The notes under the pieces are model-generated. The model saw only the letters and a program-made list of their open reading frames with translations, was not told the DNA's origin and did not search any database. A DNA stretch of 64,000 bases from Sporopachydermia quercuum (lineage: Eukaryota; Ascomycota; Sporopachydermiomycetes; Sporopachydermiales; Sporopachydermiaceae), in assembly GCA_001599295.1 (NCBI GenBank), contig BCGN01000003.1, positions 1,279,148 to 1,343,147 of the forward strand, given 5' to 3'. Each line of letters begins with the position of its first letter. The first letter of the stretch is position 1. Of the stretch, positions 23,389 through 33,621 are shown piece by piece. The translations under genes and the position numbers were made by a program.

Positions 23389-24144
23389 TAATTATCTGTA
23401 TATACTTGTCAAATGCTTGACTAATGATTATGATAGCCGTGTGCTACGTAGATGTAAGCTATGTTACATATAATGGTTGGATGTAAACCTGAAAGTCAAC
23501 TCCAGTGCAGCTCGAGTTGTTATATTCAGCAGACTATACAATGCTTTTGGTCGATATATTACTGTCTTTATAGTAGGAGAGCTCTCTGAATAAACTGCCT
23601 TCCAATACAATAATATGATAAGAACACACATGATATAAACTAACTTGCACTTGAATATGAGTATTACATCCAATCCATGTTTGATCCAAGAGTTCATGTG
23701 AATGATGAATTTACTCCAAAAGTATGTAGAAAAGATTTTGGTTCTCTTGATTTGGGTTCTCAATTAAATTCAGTTCCAAATGCTCGGGGCCAAAGAGTTA
23801 TATATATTGTGTCCTCTAATATCGCATTCAAATGCATATCGATAGAACAGGCTATTATTTCTAACGCTTTGTATATCTATTTATATGTATAGGTAAAACA
23901 GTGTCAGTGCCGCAGAGAATACATCTTACATCTTTCTTTTGAGTACATCGTATCAAAATGACAAGCGTTCTGGTACTAATTCATTTAACATTAAAAGCTT
24001 TCAGAAACCTTTTAATGATGACTCGTTGTTTCTGTTTTCTTATAGAAAAAGCCAAGTCTGATAGTAGTATGTCTTCTTCTATTCTGCCACATGCTTTCAA
24101 AACCCCATTAGTTGCAGTAGCAATCGAAAATAGGCTTATTTCAT
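23389..24144. other. Convergent spacer ALE1 / MED4
   Basis: 750 bp with small frames on both strands, none convincing. The part near 24140 begins the MED4 3' end. Confidence 0.35.
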
Positions 24145-24921
24145 TCACAGATCTTCATCCTCATCAAATAGATCCAAATTCACCTGCATTTTTGCTTCCC
24201 CATCCCCTCCACTCACACCATCATCAGTACCAAATGAAAATGAACCTCGGGTTCTCGAGCTTGGATTAAATGTAGTGTTTGCTTCTGGCTTGTACTCCTC
24301 TTCCTTTTTCTTCGACAGTTCAGGGTCTTTTACTAGCTCATCTGCATTCAAAGACGCTATCGCAAGCATTCCTTTCCGTAAAGCATCTTCAGAAGGCCAA
24401 ACAAAATTTGGAGGTCCTATAAATGAAGAATCGATCATTGGTGGAACGCTCGAGAATTTAGATAATCTCGAGGCATATTTCAATATCAATTCAACGTCTA
24501 GACCATTCTCTGAGGAGGTTTCAGAATTACCAGCAGTGTCGGTACTTTGATCAAAATCTTTACCACTGTTGCTATTGCTGTTTCCTGTAAACTCTGAGGC
24601 GGATTCTTTTTCGTAATCATCATTGGGTAACTCTCTTAGCTTCCGCCGGCAGTCAGCTAATGTTAGTATGGCTTCTTGAGTTATTGAATTCAGTCCTTGG
24701 TACTTTCCTTCAAGCTGTTTTATTCGTTTTCCTGTTTGCTGATGTTCTATTAGCTCGTCTACCGATTTGTATAGTTCTTTGTTACATTCGTTGAGTTCAT
24801 GAGCTAGTTTAACACTGGGATTGAATTTTGATATAGAGAGCACCAGTCCAGCTAATGTAGTGTCAAACTTGTTCAGTAATGACAGAATGGACAATGCCAC
24901 TTCTTTGTTTTCAGTTGACAT
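24145..24921 (-). CDS. MED4: Med4, Mediator middle-module subunit
   Basis: A 258-residue single-exon protein. The N-terminal half is predicted coiled coil (KELYKSVDELIEHQQTGKRIKQLEGKYQGL). The diagnostic Med4 block is ILKYASRLSKFSSVPP followed by FVWPSEDALRKGMLA. A Ser/Asn-rich linker lies between the two, and the C-terminus is acidic (DLFDEDEDL). Med4 pairs with Med9 in the middle module of Mediator, which links activators to RNA polymerase II. Length is close to S. cerevisiae Med4 (284). It is divergently arranged with TIM22 across a 1.26-kb spacer. Confidence 0.88.
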   Translation of the reverse strand: MSTENKEVALSILSLLNKFDTTLAGLVLSISKFNPSVKLAHELNECNKELYKSVDELIEHQQTGKRIKQLEGKYQGLNSITQEAILTLADCRRKLRELPNDDYEKESASEFTGNSNSNSGKDFDQSTDTAGNSETSSENGLDVELILKYASRLSKFSSVPPMIDSSFIGPPNFVWPSEDALRKGMLAIASLNADELVKDPELSKKKEEEYKPEANTTFNPSSRTRGSFSFGTDDGVSGGDGEAKMQVNLDLFDEDEDL

Positions 24922-26179
24922 AATGAATCAATGTTTTAGTTGATTTAAGAGTGACAGCAATGGCGATAGCAATAGCGATGATGGTAAGATGTGTTTGATA
25001 ATGTTGATATAAGACATAAGATGGTCGATTAGATTCTAGGTAATAGGAGATGCCAATTACCTTTTGTTACACAACAAATGAGCTGCCTGTAGGGAGTTAA
25101 TCAAACTGCAATATAAACTGACACATCGCAGTTGCTGCTAAGCAATATTAATTGGCTATTAGTATTCAATCATCTATCTAGAACAAATTCCAGCATACAT
25201 CTCATAATCCTTTGTCCTTTCAGTCAATAACCAGTTTAAGCAATTCAATTGGAAATCAACGTCAATGTCGAGTAGTGAACCGGAAGTACAGATGGATAAC
25301 ATGAACCGGATAGATTCTGGACATGCTGATGTCCACTTTGTTAGATGTGAGCCAGTGGTATAACTGAATGAACTGGCATTAGTTAACGTTAATTTTAACT
25401 TCAACTGCATGCTCAACCGCAAGATGGTTGCAACTAATAAACAAAACTACTTCTAAATAACAAGATCAAAATATATTTCAATCAAAATCAACTGCATAGT
25501 AATTATATACCTCTTCATTTCCTCCATTCATCATCCGGTCCATTATGCCAATACCCTGTATAACCGTCCGCTAATCGACAGCTCCCCCTCGCATCTTTGT
25601 CTATTTCCTTCCGGACAGTCAATTTTTTCACTTTGAATTACAAGGGAATCTATTGATGATAAAGGAGCGAGAAGTGGTTGGGACAGAATAGTTGGAACCT
25701 TCTACTGAACAGATTGTTGATTGATTCATTGATTAGCTCGTTGGATCTTTGAATAGGATAAACGGAGTTGTAGCCTATTTGTAAATGCCTCTAGATTGTA
25801 TGATAGGAAAGTGATTGTTGTACTATTAAATAACTATCAATAGTCAGTCGGAGAGGAAAGACACATAGATCGATAGGTATAGGTTTAGTATCAGATTCGG
25901 TTCTTCGTTTCTGCTAGAGTATTTCATATTTTACACCAGAAATCAAGCAATAGAATTGGTTGATTCAATATCAGTTTATTGAGAAAGAGAACACATCAAC
26001 AGGATCAGTAGCATTCAGAACAGCTTTTTTATAGTGAGTGCCTCAGGTCACAAGTACAAGTGCAGCATAGCATATCAGGTAATGATACAACTCAGTACAA
26101 TCTAATATAATATACTACAATACAACACAACACAACACAACACAACACAACACAACACAACACAATACAATACAATACG
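24922..26179. other. Divergent promoter region MED4 / TIM22
   Basis: 1.26 kb. An 82-codon minus-strand frame at 25174-25422 has no recognisable domain and no splice context, so it is not called. The right end is the pentameric repeat that forms the TIM22 leader (separate entry). Confidence 0.35.
26116..26178 (+). repeat. (YACAA)n pentameric tandem repeat in TIM22 leader
   Basis: About twelve 5-nt units, mostly CACAA with TACAA at both ends, run without interruption up to 2 bp before the TIM22 start codon. The plus-strand leader therefore contains almost only A, C and occasional T, lacks any upstream ATG and cannot fold on itself. It is a microsatellite likely to vary in length between strains. 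Confidence 0.95.
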
Positions 26180-26956
26180 ATGAATAGCGAAGGACAAGGT
26201 GTAGGGGTGACCGCCTATCTGATCCCAAAACCAAAGAAGAATTATGGAGAAATGACACCGGAAGAACAAGCAGAAGCTGGTGCTCTTGCAATGATGAATT
26301 TTATGCAATCATGTCCTGGTAAATCAATCTTTGCTGGTGTCACTGGATTTGCTTTAGGNGGTGTTTTTGGTTTGTTTATGGCTAGTATGTCCTACGATGC
26401 TCCTGGTGTTGGTATGGGTCAAAAGAACCCTATTTCAGATTTGCCTTTCAAACAACAAATGAAAATTCAATTTACAGATATGGGGAAACGTTCATGGTCT
26501 AGTGCTAAGAATTTTGGTTATCTTGGTTTTGTTTTCACTGGTGTCGAGTGTTCTATTGAATCTGTAAGTGTTGTTAGATTTGCCGGTAGAGCTTCAGTAG
26601 TTCAGAAACTATTTAAGCCGTCATGTATATATAGTATTCATAATACTAACATTGAATAGCTGAGAGCTAAGAATGATATCTACAATGGAGTTGCTGCTGG
26701 TTGTTTGACTGGTGGAGGATTGGCTATTAAATCAGGACCTCAAGCAGCTTTATTAGGATGTGCAGGGTTTGCAGCATTTTCTACAGCAAGTAAGTAACTG
26801 GACATTAGGTGTTGATGGCGCTATTAGTTTATATTTTGGAGGCTGTGCTATATGGCAGCAGTTCTAAGAACAATCACTAACCTATTTTTTCCTGCAGTTG
26901 ATTTATACATGAGAAGTGATGAAGCCCCACCTCCGGCCAACGATTATGATTCATAG
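26180..26956 (+). CDS. TIM22: Tim22, carrier translocase channel subunit
   Basis: Three exons, 26180..26563, 26660..26789 and 26898..26956, give 190 residues (S. cerevisiae 207). Intron 1 has donor GTAAGT, branch TACTAAC (26644-26650) and acceptor TAG. Intron 2 has donor GTAAGT, branch CACTAAC and acceptor CAG. The Tim17/22/23 fold is visible: [23 protein letters not shown], then a segment with Cys near [21 protein letters not shown], then exon 2 [43 protein letters not shown]. Exon 3 encodes [13 protein letters not shown]. Tim22 is the core of the TIM22 complex that inserts metabolite carriers into the mitochondrial inner membrane. One ambiguous base occurs in a Gly codon near 26360. Confidence 0.95.
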
Positions 26957-27360
26957 AGTAAGAACGGCTGCCGATGATAGTGCATTTGAAGGTGAGAAGA
27001 AACAATAAAGGAACGGAGATAAAGGAAGGATAGAAGAATCAAGAACTTGTATATAGATGGTAGATCTAGAGGGAAGATAGTTTAATGGATAAAGAGGTGA
27101 TAATGGACGGTAACGTTAATTGTATGTGATGTAGGAAGAATACGAACAGGAATAGGAATAATAATAGGAATAGTGATTGAGGCATGAGCCTGGAATAAGA
27201 ATGTATTAAGAATATTATTACACTTGTCATAAGGATTGAATATAAGTTGATGGCTAATGGTTTAAATTGTTGGTACTTTTTGGTATGCTTTGTTCCTGTT
27301 TCGTTTCGTAGTATTGATACGTTTTTATATTGATACAATTGGTCGTCGAATCTTTTAATG
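26957..27360. other. Convergent spacer
   Basis: 400 bp between TIM22 and the tail-anchored gene. It includes AGGAATAGGAATAATAATAGGAATAG simple sequence near 27145-27175. No gene seen. Confidence 0.35.
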
Positions 27361-29343
27361 CTATCGTATGACTAGGTGCGCCACTCTTTCATTCATACTA
27401 GGGATAGATAGAAAGACAATAGCAACAAAGATTAAAAGCATTGTTAGCAAAGGACTGTTTAGTATCACCAGCATTGTTGGTTGACGGTTCAGCTTGCTGT
27501 GTATATTTGATCGCTGAGCCTCTTCTATTCTTCTTCTTTCGTCCTCTTTCTCTTCTTCCTCAAGCACATTTTCTAAAGTTTCCAATATCTTATTGATGTC
27601 AACATTGTTGGTTAATTTGTTAATACCAACATTTAAAACATTTTCACCATATTTCAAAGGCTTAAACATTTCTTGATGTTTCTTTGTAGTACTAGTTCTT
27701 CCTTTACCTGTGGAACCTTCTATGCGTGTAGTGAAAACATCACCATCATTCTTGCTGTTACTATCGTCAAATACGCCATCCTTTCCAAACATAGGATCAG
27801 CCTTCATCTCTCGATACCTCTTGAGCAATATTGATTTGGAAGTAGTCAATCCTTTCCTAATGCTACTATCCTTACTTCTGAGAGGACTAGGCTGCTTCAA
27901 AATTAAGCTCTCTTGCCTTTGGATGTCTTGCTTCAAGTCCAAAACAGCTTCTCTGATTGCCAGATAGTCAAGTTCCAAATCTTCCAGTATTCTTCTGCGA
28001 TCTGCTGAAGATTGTACTATACCTTCTTCGGGGATTGTAGAGTTGCCCATGGTAATCGATGTAGCCATTGTTGAGTTGGTAGTGTTGGTCGCATCGGTGA
28101 AAAAAAGTAGAGAATCGTGTGGTTTACCACTGCTTGTATTAGAAGGAGGAGTTTCTATGTTAGCCATTTTCTGGAGGAACGTTTTATGTGATTGGAAAGA
28201 TCCATGGGCAAAGACATCTTTAAAAGGAGATCCCATTAGTTTTTCTGGAGTCCTTGGGGATGTAGGAGTTCTTGGTCCTGAAAATGATGAGCTCTCTGAG
28301 TCTTCGTAGTTGAAATAGTTAGCTTTTTTGTCTGGATTGCTTGTATTGCTTCTTGTTTCGCTTCTATCACTTTTATTGTGTATTAACCTGGGTCTTTCTT
28401 TCAGTATAGAACCTGCAAATGATTTATTTGTTGTTAGTTTCCTGACTAAATGCTCATCCTTGAAGAAATTTAATTCTAATTCTTCATCATCTGATAGATT
28501 CTGCGTAGCTTTAAATGAGTTATTTTTACCATCAAGAGACAATGAATATGCTTTTGCTTGCTGACGGAGTTTTCTAGCTGTTATTGGCGATAGTACGTTA
28601 GCATCCTCATTGAAAAAGGTAGGTTTATAGTTCTCATTATCAGAAGTGTTATCACCTAGAGACGGAGATCCATAATCGGTCGTCCTGTGGATATTTTGCT
28701 GATGGCTATCATGGTTTTGGTTACCATTATTAAGGTTAAGGATATGATGTGTATTGTCTCCTCCATCAAGTGACGGTGTTCTTTTCAAGTCAGGTAATGG
28801 AGAAATGGGCTGAACGAGTGCTCCATACCAAGAAATGGGTCTTCTTTTACGGACAGAATTATTTTTCCTTGCAGGTTCTGGTGCTCTTTCTCGGTTGGCT
28901 CTTTCGGTAATATTAATGGGCTTCAGCTTCACTGTGTCTTTATAATCAAACAGACGGCTAAGTTTATTCCATTCGACTTGTCCATGTCTAGTTGGGAAGG
29001 TGTCATTGCTAGTGTTTGATGTGTTTGCCGGTGAAGTCATTGATCCTGCACTAGTGTTAGTCAAGATACTTTTTGTAGGAGTCAATAGAGAATTCTGTGG
29101 GATAGTGGTCTTGTGGTTATGAGAGCTCTCTGGCTGATCATTGTCAGCAAACAGATTGTCCTGGTCAGAGTTACTTGCAGCGGTATTTTTGTTGTTTAGT
29201 TCTGCTTGTTGAACACTGACATCTTGCGACTTTTCCAGTTGTATGTCAAATGATAAATTGTTGAATACATGCGATATTGCTTGGATTGGATCGTCAGATA
29301 GTACTTCTGAGTCAGGCTGGCCGTGATCCTCTAGTTGATCCAT
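27361..29343 (-). CDS. Unrecognised Ser/Asn-rich tail-anchored membrane protein
   Basis: A 660-residue protein if the first ATG at 29343 (MDQLEDHGQPDSE) is the start; 38 further in-frame codons upstream lack an ATG. Most of it is low-complexity and polar with several short ordered motifs: VEWNKLSRLFDYKDTVKLKPI (about residues 130-150), RKRRPISWYGALVQPISPLP, and a likely amphipathic or coiled segment RRILEDLELDYLAIREAVLDLKQDIQRQES (about residues 450-480). The extreme C-terminus has one strong hydrophobic helix (LLTMLLIFVAIVFLSIP) followed by only 12 residues, the layout of a tail-anchored ER, nuclear-envelope or mitochondrial outer-membrane protein with the bulk in the cytosol or nucleus. Many SP/TP sites suggest kinase control. 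I do not recognise the family. Coding is supported by an uninterrupted frame. Confidence 0.75.
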   Translation of the reverse strand: MDQLEDHGQPDSEVLSDDPIQAISHVFNNLSFDIQLEKSQDVSVQQAELNNKNTAASNSDQDNLFADNDQPESSHNHKTTIPQNSLLTPTKSILTNTSAGSMTSPANTSNTSNDTFPTRHGQVEWNKLSRLFDYKDTVKLKPINITERANRERAPEPARKNNSVRKRRPISWYGALVQPISPLPDLKRTPSLDGGDNTHHILNLNNGNQNHDSHQQNIHRTTDYGSPSLGDNTSDNENYKPTFFNEDANVLSPITARKLRQQAKAYSLSLDGKNNSFKATQNLSDDEELELNFFKDEHLVRKLTTNKSFAGSILKERPRLIHNKSDRSETRSNTSNPDKKANYFNYEDSESSSFSGPRTPTSPRTPEKLMGSPFKDVFAHGSFQSHKTFLQKMANIETPPSNTSSGKPHDSLLFFTDATNTTNSTMATSITMGNSTIPEEGIVQSSADRRRILEDLELDYLAIREAVLDLKQDIQRQESLILKQPSPLRSKDSSIRKGLTTSKSILLKRYREMKADPMFGKDGVFDDSNSKNDGDVFTTRIEGSTGKGRTSTTKKHQEMFKPLKYGENVLNVGINKLTNNVDINKILETLENVLEEEEKEDERRRIEEAQRSNIHSKLNRQPTMLVILNSPLLTMLLIFVAIVFLSIPSMNERVAHLVIR

Positions 29344-30330
29344 TATGATTCGTGTTGCTTCTATGTATTTTGGCTGTGACCAGAAAACCAAACTGTAAGA
29401 ATCCACTTTGCTGGTGGTTGACCTTTCGATATCTCTTCGCTTGACGGTGATCTCCAAGCAAGCTTCTGCTATTCGTAATTATATTCTAAGCCTGCAATTG
29501 GGAATGATCCAACTCCGTCTTCTAGCTACTTCTTCTGCTTATTTTTACCACCAATGGTTATTCATTTATGCATAAACACCAAAACAAGATACCATGCTCT
29601 GCTTGACTATGAGCGAAAATATAGACGGATAAATGGTAGCAAACGAAAACTACAAGTGAGAGCTGAGAATTGAGAATTGAGAATTGAGGATTGAGGATTG
29701 AGAACTGAGACCGCTGCAAAACAAGAGCAACGAATTCTTCGCGCTGAAAGTTTGTTTCAAGCCAGTTAGATAGCAAATTGAGCTTTTGGCAGCTTCCTTG
29801 TAATTAATCAGGATCTCTCTGTAATCAACGAACTGCTATCGCGACGTACTATTACCATCAATATCTATATACTCAGTACTTCCAGAAGCTGCCAAAAGGT
29901 CAAAAGATAAACCAATCGTAGAAAACTGTCTCTTTTTCTTTTTCTGTGTGAACTTTGAATCAGACACAAAAGAATCGATTAAAGAATGCTTTGTATGTAC
30001 ATGTTAAATACATAGACATCCAAAATATGGTTTGAAACCTTAAGTCTGTTTTCAGTAAGGCATAAATAGGAACGTCCATAGATCGAAAACATGAAAGGAG
30101 AAGTTAAAGCAAGAGAAACTAACGGAAAAGAGCATTTTTTTCACAAGTAAATAATAAATGATTGGTAAAGTTTATAATAATCATGTTATTTAGTTAGTCC
30201 GTTCGCTACGAAGTACTGATATCAAATTAATATGTAAACTCACTCCGACAGCTGGATCTGATAGAGGTGTAGAGTTCACCTAAATAGGAAATTTACATGT
30301 TAATGATAATATGCATGACTATGCATAAAA
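29344..30330. other. Intergenic region upstream of tail-anchored gene
   Basis: About 1 kb, containing a heptamer repeat (separate entry) and no supported ORF. The following 240 bp may hold a structured RNA. Confidence 0.35.
29665..29709. repeat. (GAGAATT)n heptamer tandem repeat
   Basis: About six units of a 7-nt repeat, three GAGAATT followed by two GAGGATT and a GAGAACT. It sits some 320 bp upstream of the tail-anchored gene's start. Confidence 0.85.
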
Positions 30331-30572
30331 CCAAATTAGGCTGCGCGATTGGCAAAGACGCGTAGCATCTTGTTNAAGATACGCGTTATAGGACATTCTT
30401 CACATGCCAACCGAAAGGACTGAAAAATTATTACTAGAACTGACCGTAGAAGATATAAGTATCCGGGATGATAGCCGTAAGAGTAGTTGGATGCATTATA
30501 TCGAATTGCCCTATTAACGTGAGGGCCCTGTTGAAAGGGAGTGAAAGGTACACGAGTAGCCTCTCTGTCATA
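30331..30572 (+). ncRNA. Candidate structured noncoding RNA
   Basis: The segment has no ORF but shows nested complementarity. TTGGCA (30349-30354) pairs with TGCCAA (30405-30410). Inside that, ACGCGT...ATCTT (30358-30371) pairs with AAGAT-ACGCGT (30376-30386) around a 4-nt loop. Downstream, CCCT and AGGG (near 30526-30540) could form a small hairpin. An A-box-like TGGCAAAG lies at 30350, and a T5 run at 30572 could end Pol III transcription. I could not match it to SRP, RNase P, RNase MRP, U1-U6 or U3. The strand is a guess from the T run. It may be an unrecognised yeast-specific RNA or chance pairing. Confidence 0.25.
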
Positions 30573-30872
30573 TTTTTGGTCACGCTTATGTAATTATGTA
30601 GATGCAGACATTGTACAATTGTAGAATTGATAGGCTAGCTAAGATGAGGATCGCTAGATAATTCATAACAATGTTCTGGATAGTCATTGCCTCGTTGGAG
30701 ATAGTAAAGATGAGATGCTAGTTTGTTTGTCTTTTGGAGGAATAGGTCGAAGAGCTGACATTACTGTTGATATATTGAACCAGGTATCACGATTGGTTCC
30801 TGTGCTGGATAATAGATCATCTAGAATAACAAGCAATCAGCTCCCAATAGTAACGACTTCTTTTGCTGTTGT

Positions 30873-32525
30873 TCACTCAAAATTGAAAGTAGTAGCTTCC
30901 TTCTGATCAGAAGCTCCAAAACGAAATACTTCATGGTCGGCGTCTATCATTGGCTCTACATTCATGTCGATACCTAGAACATCATCATCCTCTTCACTGA
31001 AATAATTATCCAGGACCCTATTTGCAGCATCAAAAATGTCCATGTTTTCACTGGCCAGCAACTCATTGAACTTGCTAGTTCCATTCTCTTCTGCAACCTT
31101 CATCGCATAACGATTGTACGGTAGTTGCTTCGATATTTTCTCTTTTTCCCCTGAAATTAGAATATTCTCCAATGCAATCAAACAGATACTTGACATTCTC
31201 ACATCTCTAACATCCAATGCTTCGTACAACGGTTTGATGCATCCTTGATTAACAATGTATTCAATTTGGCCAGATTTTGCTAATCCGCCTGTTGACAAAT
31301 TAGTAATCACCCAAGCACTTTCAGCTCGTACGTTTACGTCAGAGGATTCAATTAGCTTCACCACTTTAGGTATCAAATCTGATTCAATAAGTGCTTCAAT
31401 TTGATAGTTATTTCCCGCGCCAATATTACTCAACGCCCAACAAACTTCCCTTTGAACGTCGTATTTAGATGAATCCAGTAACTTTTTAAGTGCATTGAGA
31501 CATCCGCAATTGATGATAATTTGAGTCTGAAAATCATCTCCACTGACAATATTTCCAACGGCTCTTAGTACAGGTGAGTGAATTTCATACTTTTCATGGC
31601 CTAGCAGTTCAACTAAACGTCTAGGAATACCAGCATCAATGAGATTCTGTATTTGCTCGGGTGAACCTTCAGAGTAGCGTGCAATACACCAACAGGCATC
31701 CACTAGTAACTCTTCATCAACTGAATAGATTAACTGAGCAAATGCTGGTACAGCAATAGAAATTTTTTCCCAATCAGGACTCGGATTCTTACCTCGGCAG
31801 AAATTACTTATAACCCAGGTACAGAGTCTTAGCGATCTGATTTTTGATGATGTATTCAATATCCTAAGTAGATAAGGCAAAACACCATAACTGAATACAA
31901 CATCTCTGAAATTGCAGGAATCACCTGTTATATTGCCCAGAGCCCAAATTGCTTGTTCCATAATCTCAACATTAGAATGTCTAATCAGTTTCACTAGTTT
32001 AGGGATACATCCAGCATCTACCAAAGCTTTCACGTTCATACTATCGCCAGATGCAATATTGGTGATGCACCAAACAATATACACTAATAGATCCACCTTT
32101 TCAGACTCTAGTAAGCTCACAAGACATGGAATTACTTCGTATTCACAGTAAAGCTGAACCGGAAATTTGGGCCGTAATAGTTGTTCCCTAATTCTCTTGA
32201 CGGCTTCCAATTGAGTCTCCAACTTGTTTGATAATAAACCAACGTGTATTGACGATATTTCTCTTTTCAGGCTACCTTCTTCATTTGTATAGTCAATAGC
32301 TTTATTTAAATCTTCGTCGTCACTGTCGGTAAAGAAAGCCGATAAAGAGAATTCATCCTTGATATTTCGACGTTTAGCAAGATTTTGAAACCTTCGAGTT
32401 TTTCTAATTTCTACTTGGGTCTCTTCATGGCGTTTCCTCACCTCGGAAGGGCTGAACAAATCCCTGTTCTTATATCCACGTCTTCTATGCTCTGGAACAT
32501 ATCTTTGTATTGAGTCACTTTCCAT
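30873..32525 (-). CDS. SRP1: Srp1, importin alpha
   Basis: A single-exon gene of 550 residues (S. cerevisiae 542). The N-terminus is an importin-beta-binding domain (residues 9-50: PEHRRRGYKNRDLF...EVRKRHEETQVEIRKTRR), followed by ten ARM repeats from about residue 90 to 480. The repeats carry the NLS-groove Trp/Asn ladder, for example EQAIWALGNITGDS, DACWCIARYSEGSPEQIQ, REVCWALSNIGAGN and AESAWVITNLSTGG. It carries classical NLS cargo into the nucleus with importin beta (Kap95) and is recycled by Cse1. Start ATG at 32525 gives MESDSIQRYVPEHRRRGYKN. Confidence 0.97.
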   Translation of the reverse strand: MESDSIQRYVPEHRRRGYKNRDLFSPSEVRKRHEETQVEIRKTRRFQNLAKRRNIKDEFSLSAFFTDSDDEDLNKAIDYTNEEGSLKREISSIHVGLLSNKLETQLEAVKRIREQLLRPKFPVQLYCEYEVIPCLVSLLESEKVDLLVYIVWCITNIASGDSMNVKALVDAGCIPKLVKLIRHSNVEIMEQAIWALGNITGDSCNFRDVVFSYGVLPYLLRILNTSSKIRSLRLCTWVISNFCRGKNPSPDWEKISIAVPAFAQLIYSVDEELLVDACWCIARYSEGSPEQIQNLIDAGIPRRLVELLGHEKYEIHSPVLRAVGNIVSGDDFQTQIIINCGCLNALKKLLDSSKYDVQREVCWALSNIGAGNNYQIEALIESDLIPKVVKLIESSDVNVRAESAWVITNLSTGGLAKSGQIEYIVNQGCIKPLYEALDVRDVRMSSICLIALENILISGEKEKISKQLPYNRYAMKVAEENGTSKFNELLASENMDIFDAANRVLDNYFSEEDDDVLGIDMNVEPMIDADHEVFRFGASDQKEATTFNFE

Positions 32526-33522
32526 ATCTGGTTAGAGCTCAAAATATTTATATATAATGTAAATAGTTCAAATGAATTTTATCTGCAACTAATCTTATCA
32601 CTTAGTTATCTTAGAAGACGTAGAAGGTTGAATGCAACAAGGGTATACTTTTCTGATACCAAACAATGGATCTGTTCAAGGCTTATCATTTAGACGAACA
32701 AGTATCACCAAAAATGTCTTAGAAGTGCCAATCGTTTAGCCTTTGTTGTTATTGTTATGTTACCATTCAAACTGTGGTTTGCTCTATATTGAAGGTCAGA
32801 TGATGGCTTTGTTGTTCTCCCAGACAAAATCCGTCTCTAACCTCAGTCTCTTCCAAAAGGTTCCAACTAACAACTAAGTTACCACCACTATTCTCATCAG
32901 TGAAAACTGTCATAAATGTTTTCTACGTGCACTGGTCTCTATCACATTCAAGTTCAGTTTGATCCGAAGATCAACCAAACATTTGACGTAAGAACAAGTA
33001 ACCGTGGAGAAATGAAAATGCACTCCCACGCAAGATAAAGAATAAGCTTGATGTATACATAATTGTGCATAACAAAGTATATTTACGTACAAACAACTTA
33101 CTATTCAATCTGGTACATGCATCATGTATAAATATGTAGCTATGTGCGAGATAGACTCCATCGGGAAAATGAATCTTAGTAGCACATCTCATCGCAAACT
33201 CAATTCATTTGTTTGTGGAGTAATTCAATTACAATTGCACCATTGTTTCTCTCTGCTTTTCTTCTTTTTCATTTTTTCATTCCTTCTGTTCTCCTCACTG
33301 CAAGTTGTTTGGATAGCTCTGTTTATCTTTTGCAAAGCNATTGGATTTATCTCCAATGATAATTATTCGATATATTTGCTTGGCAGATAGCTGGTTGGAT
33401 AGGCCCTACTATGTTCTATTCATTCAAGTGACCCATCATATTCGTTAAGAATCATCTTTGAGATATAATTTAAGTTACTGTCTTTCTCATTTCCGGTGAT
33501 ATATCACAAGACCACAAGCTGA
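32526..33522. other. Divergent region SRP1 / membrane-protein gene
   Basis: About 1 kb. It probably holds the SRP1 promoter and the missing first exon of the downstream membrane-protein gene, but I could not fix that exon: no ATG plus donor combination in 32900-33500 has the right phase. Short frames near 33124-33390 are T-rich and unconvincing. Confidence 0.35.
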
Positions 33523-33621
33523 GTAGCCACTGATACTTTGAATTCAAGGTCAGTAGATATTTGGAGCAAATTTGATGTGGAAGTTCATTTTACTGAACAG
33601 GTTTCTTATCTAATCGTGCTA

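Noticed and set aside
23677-24269. Short plus-strand frames between ALE1 and MED4
   Set aside because: Part lies antisense to MED4 and the rest lacks coding features.
25174-25422. 82-codon minus-strand frame between MED4 and TIM22
   Set aside because: No recognisable domain, no relatives I can name and no splicing evidence; possible but unsupported.
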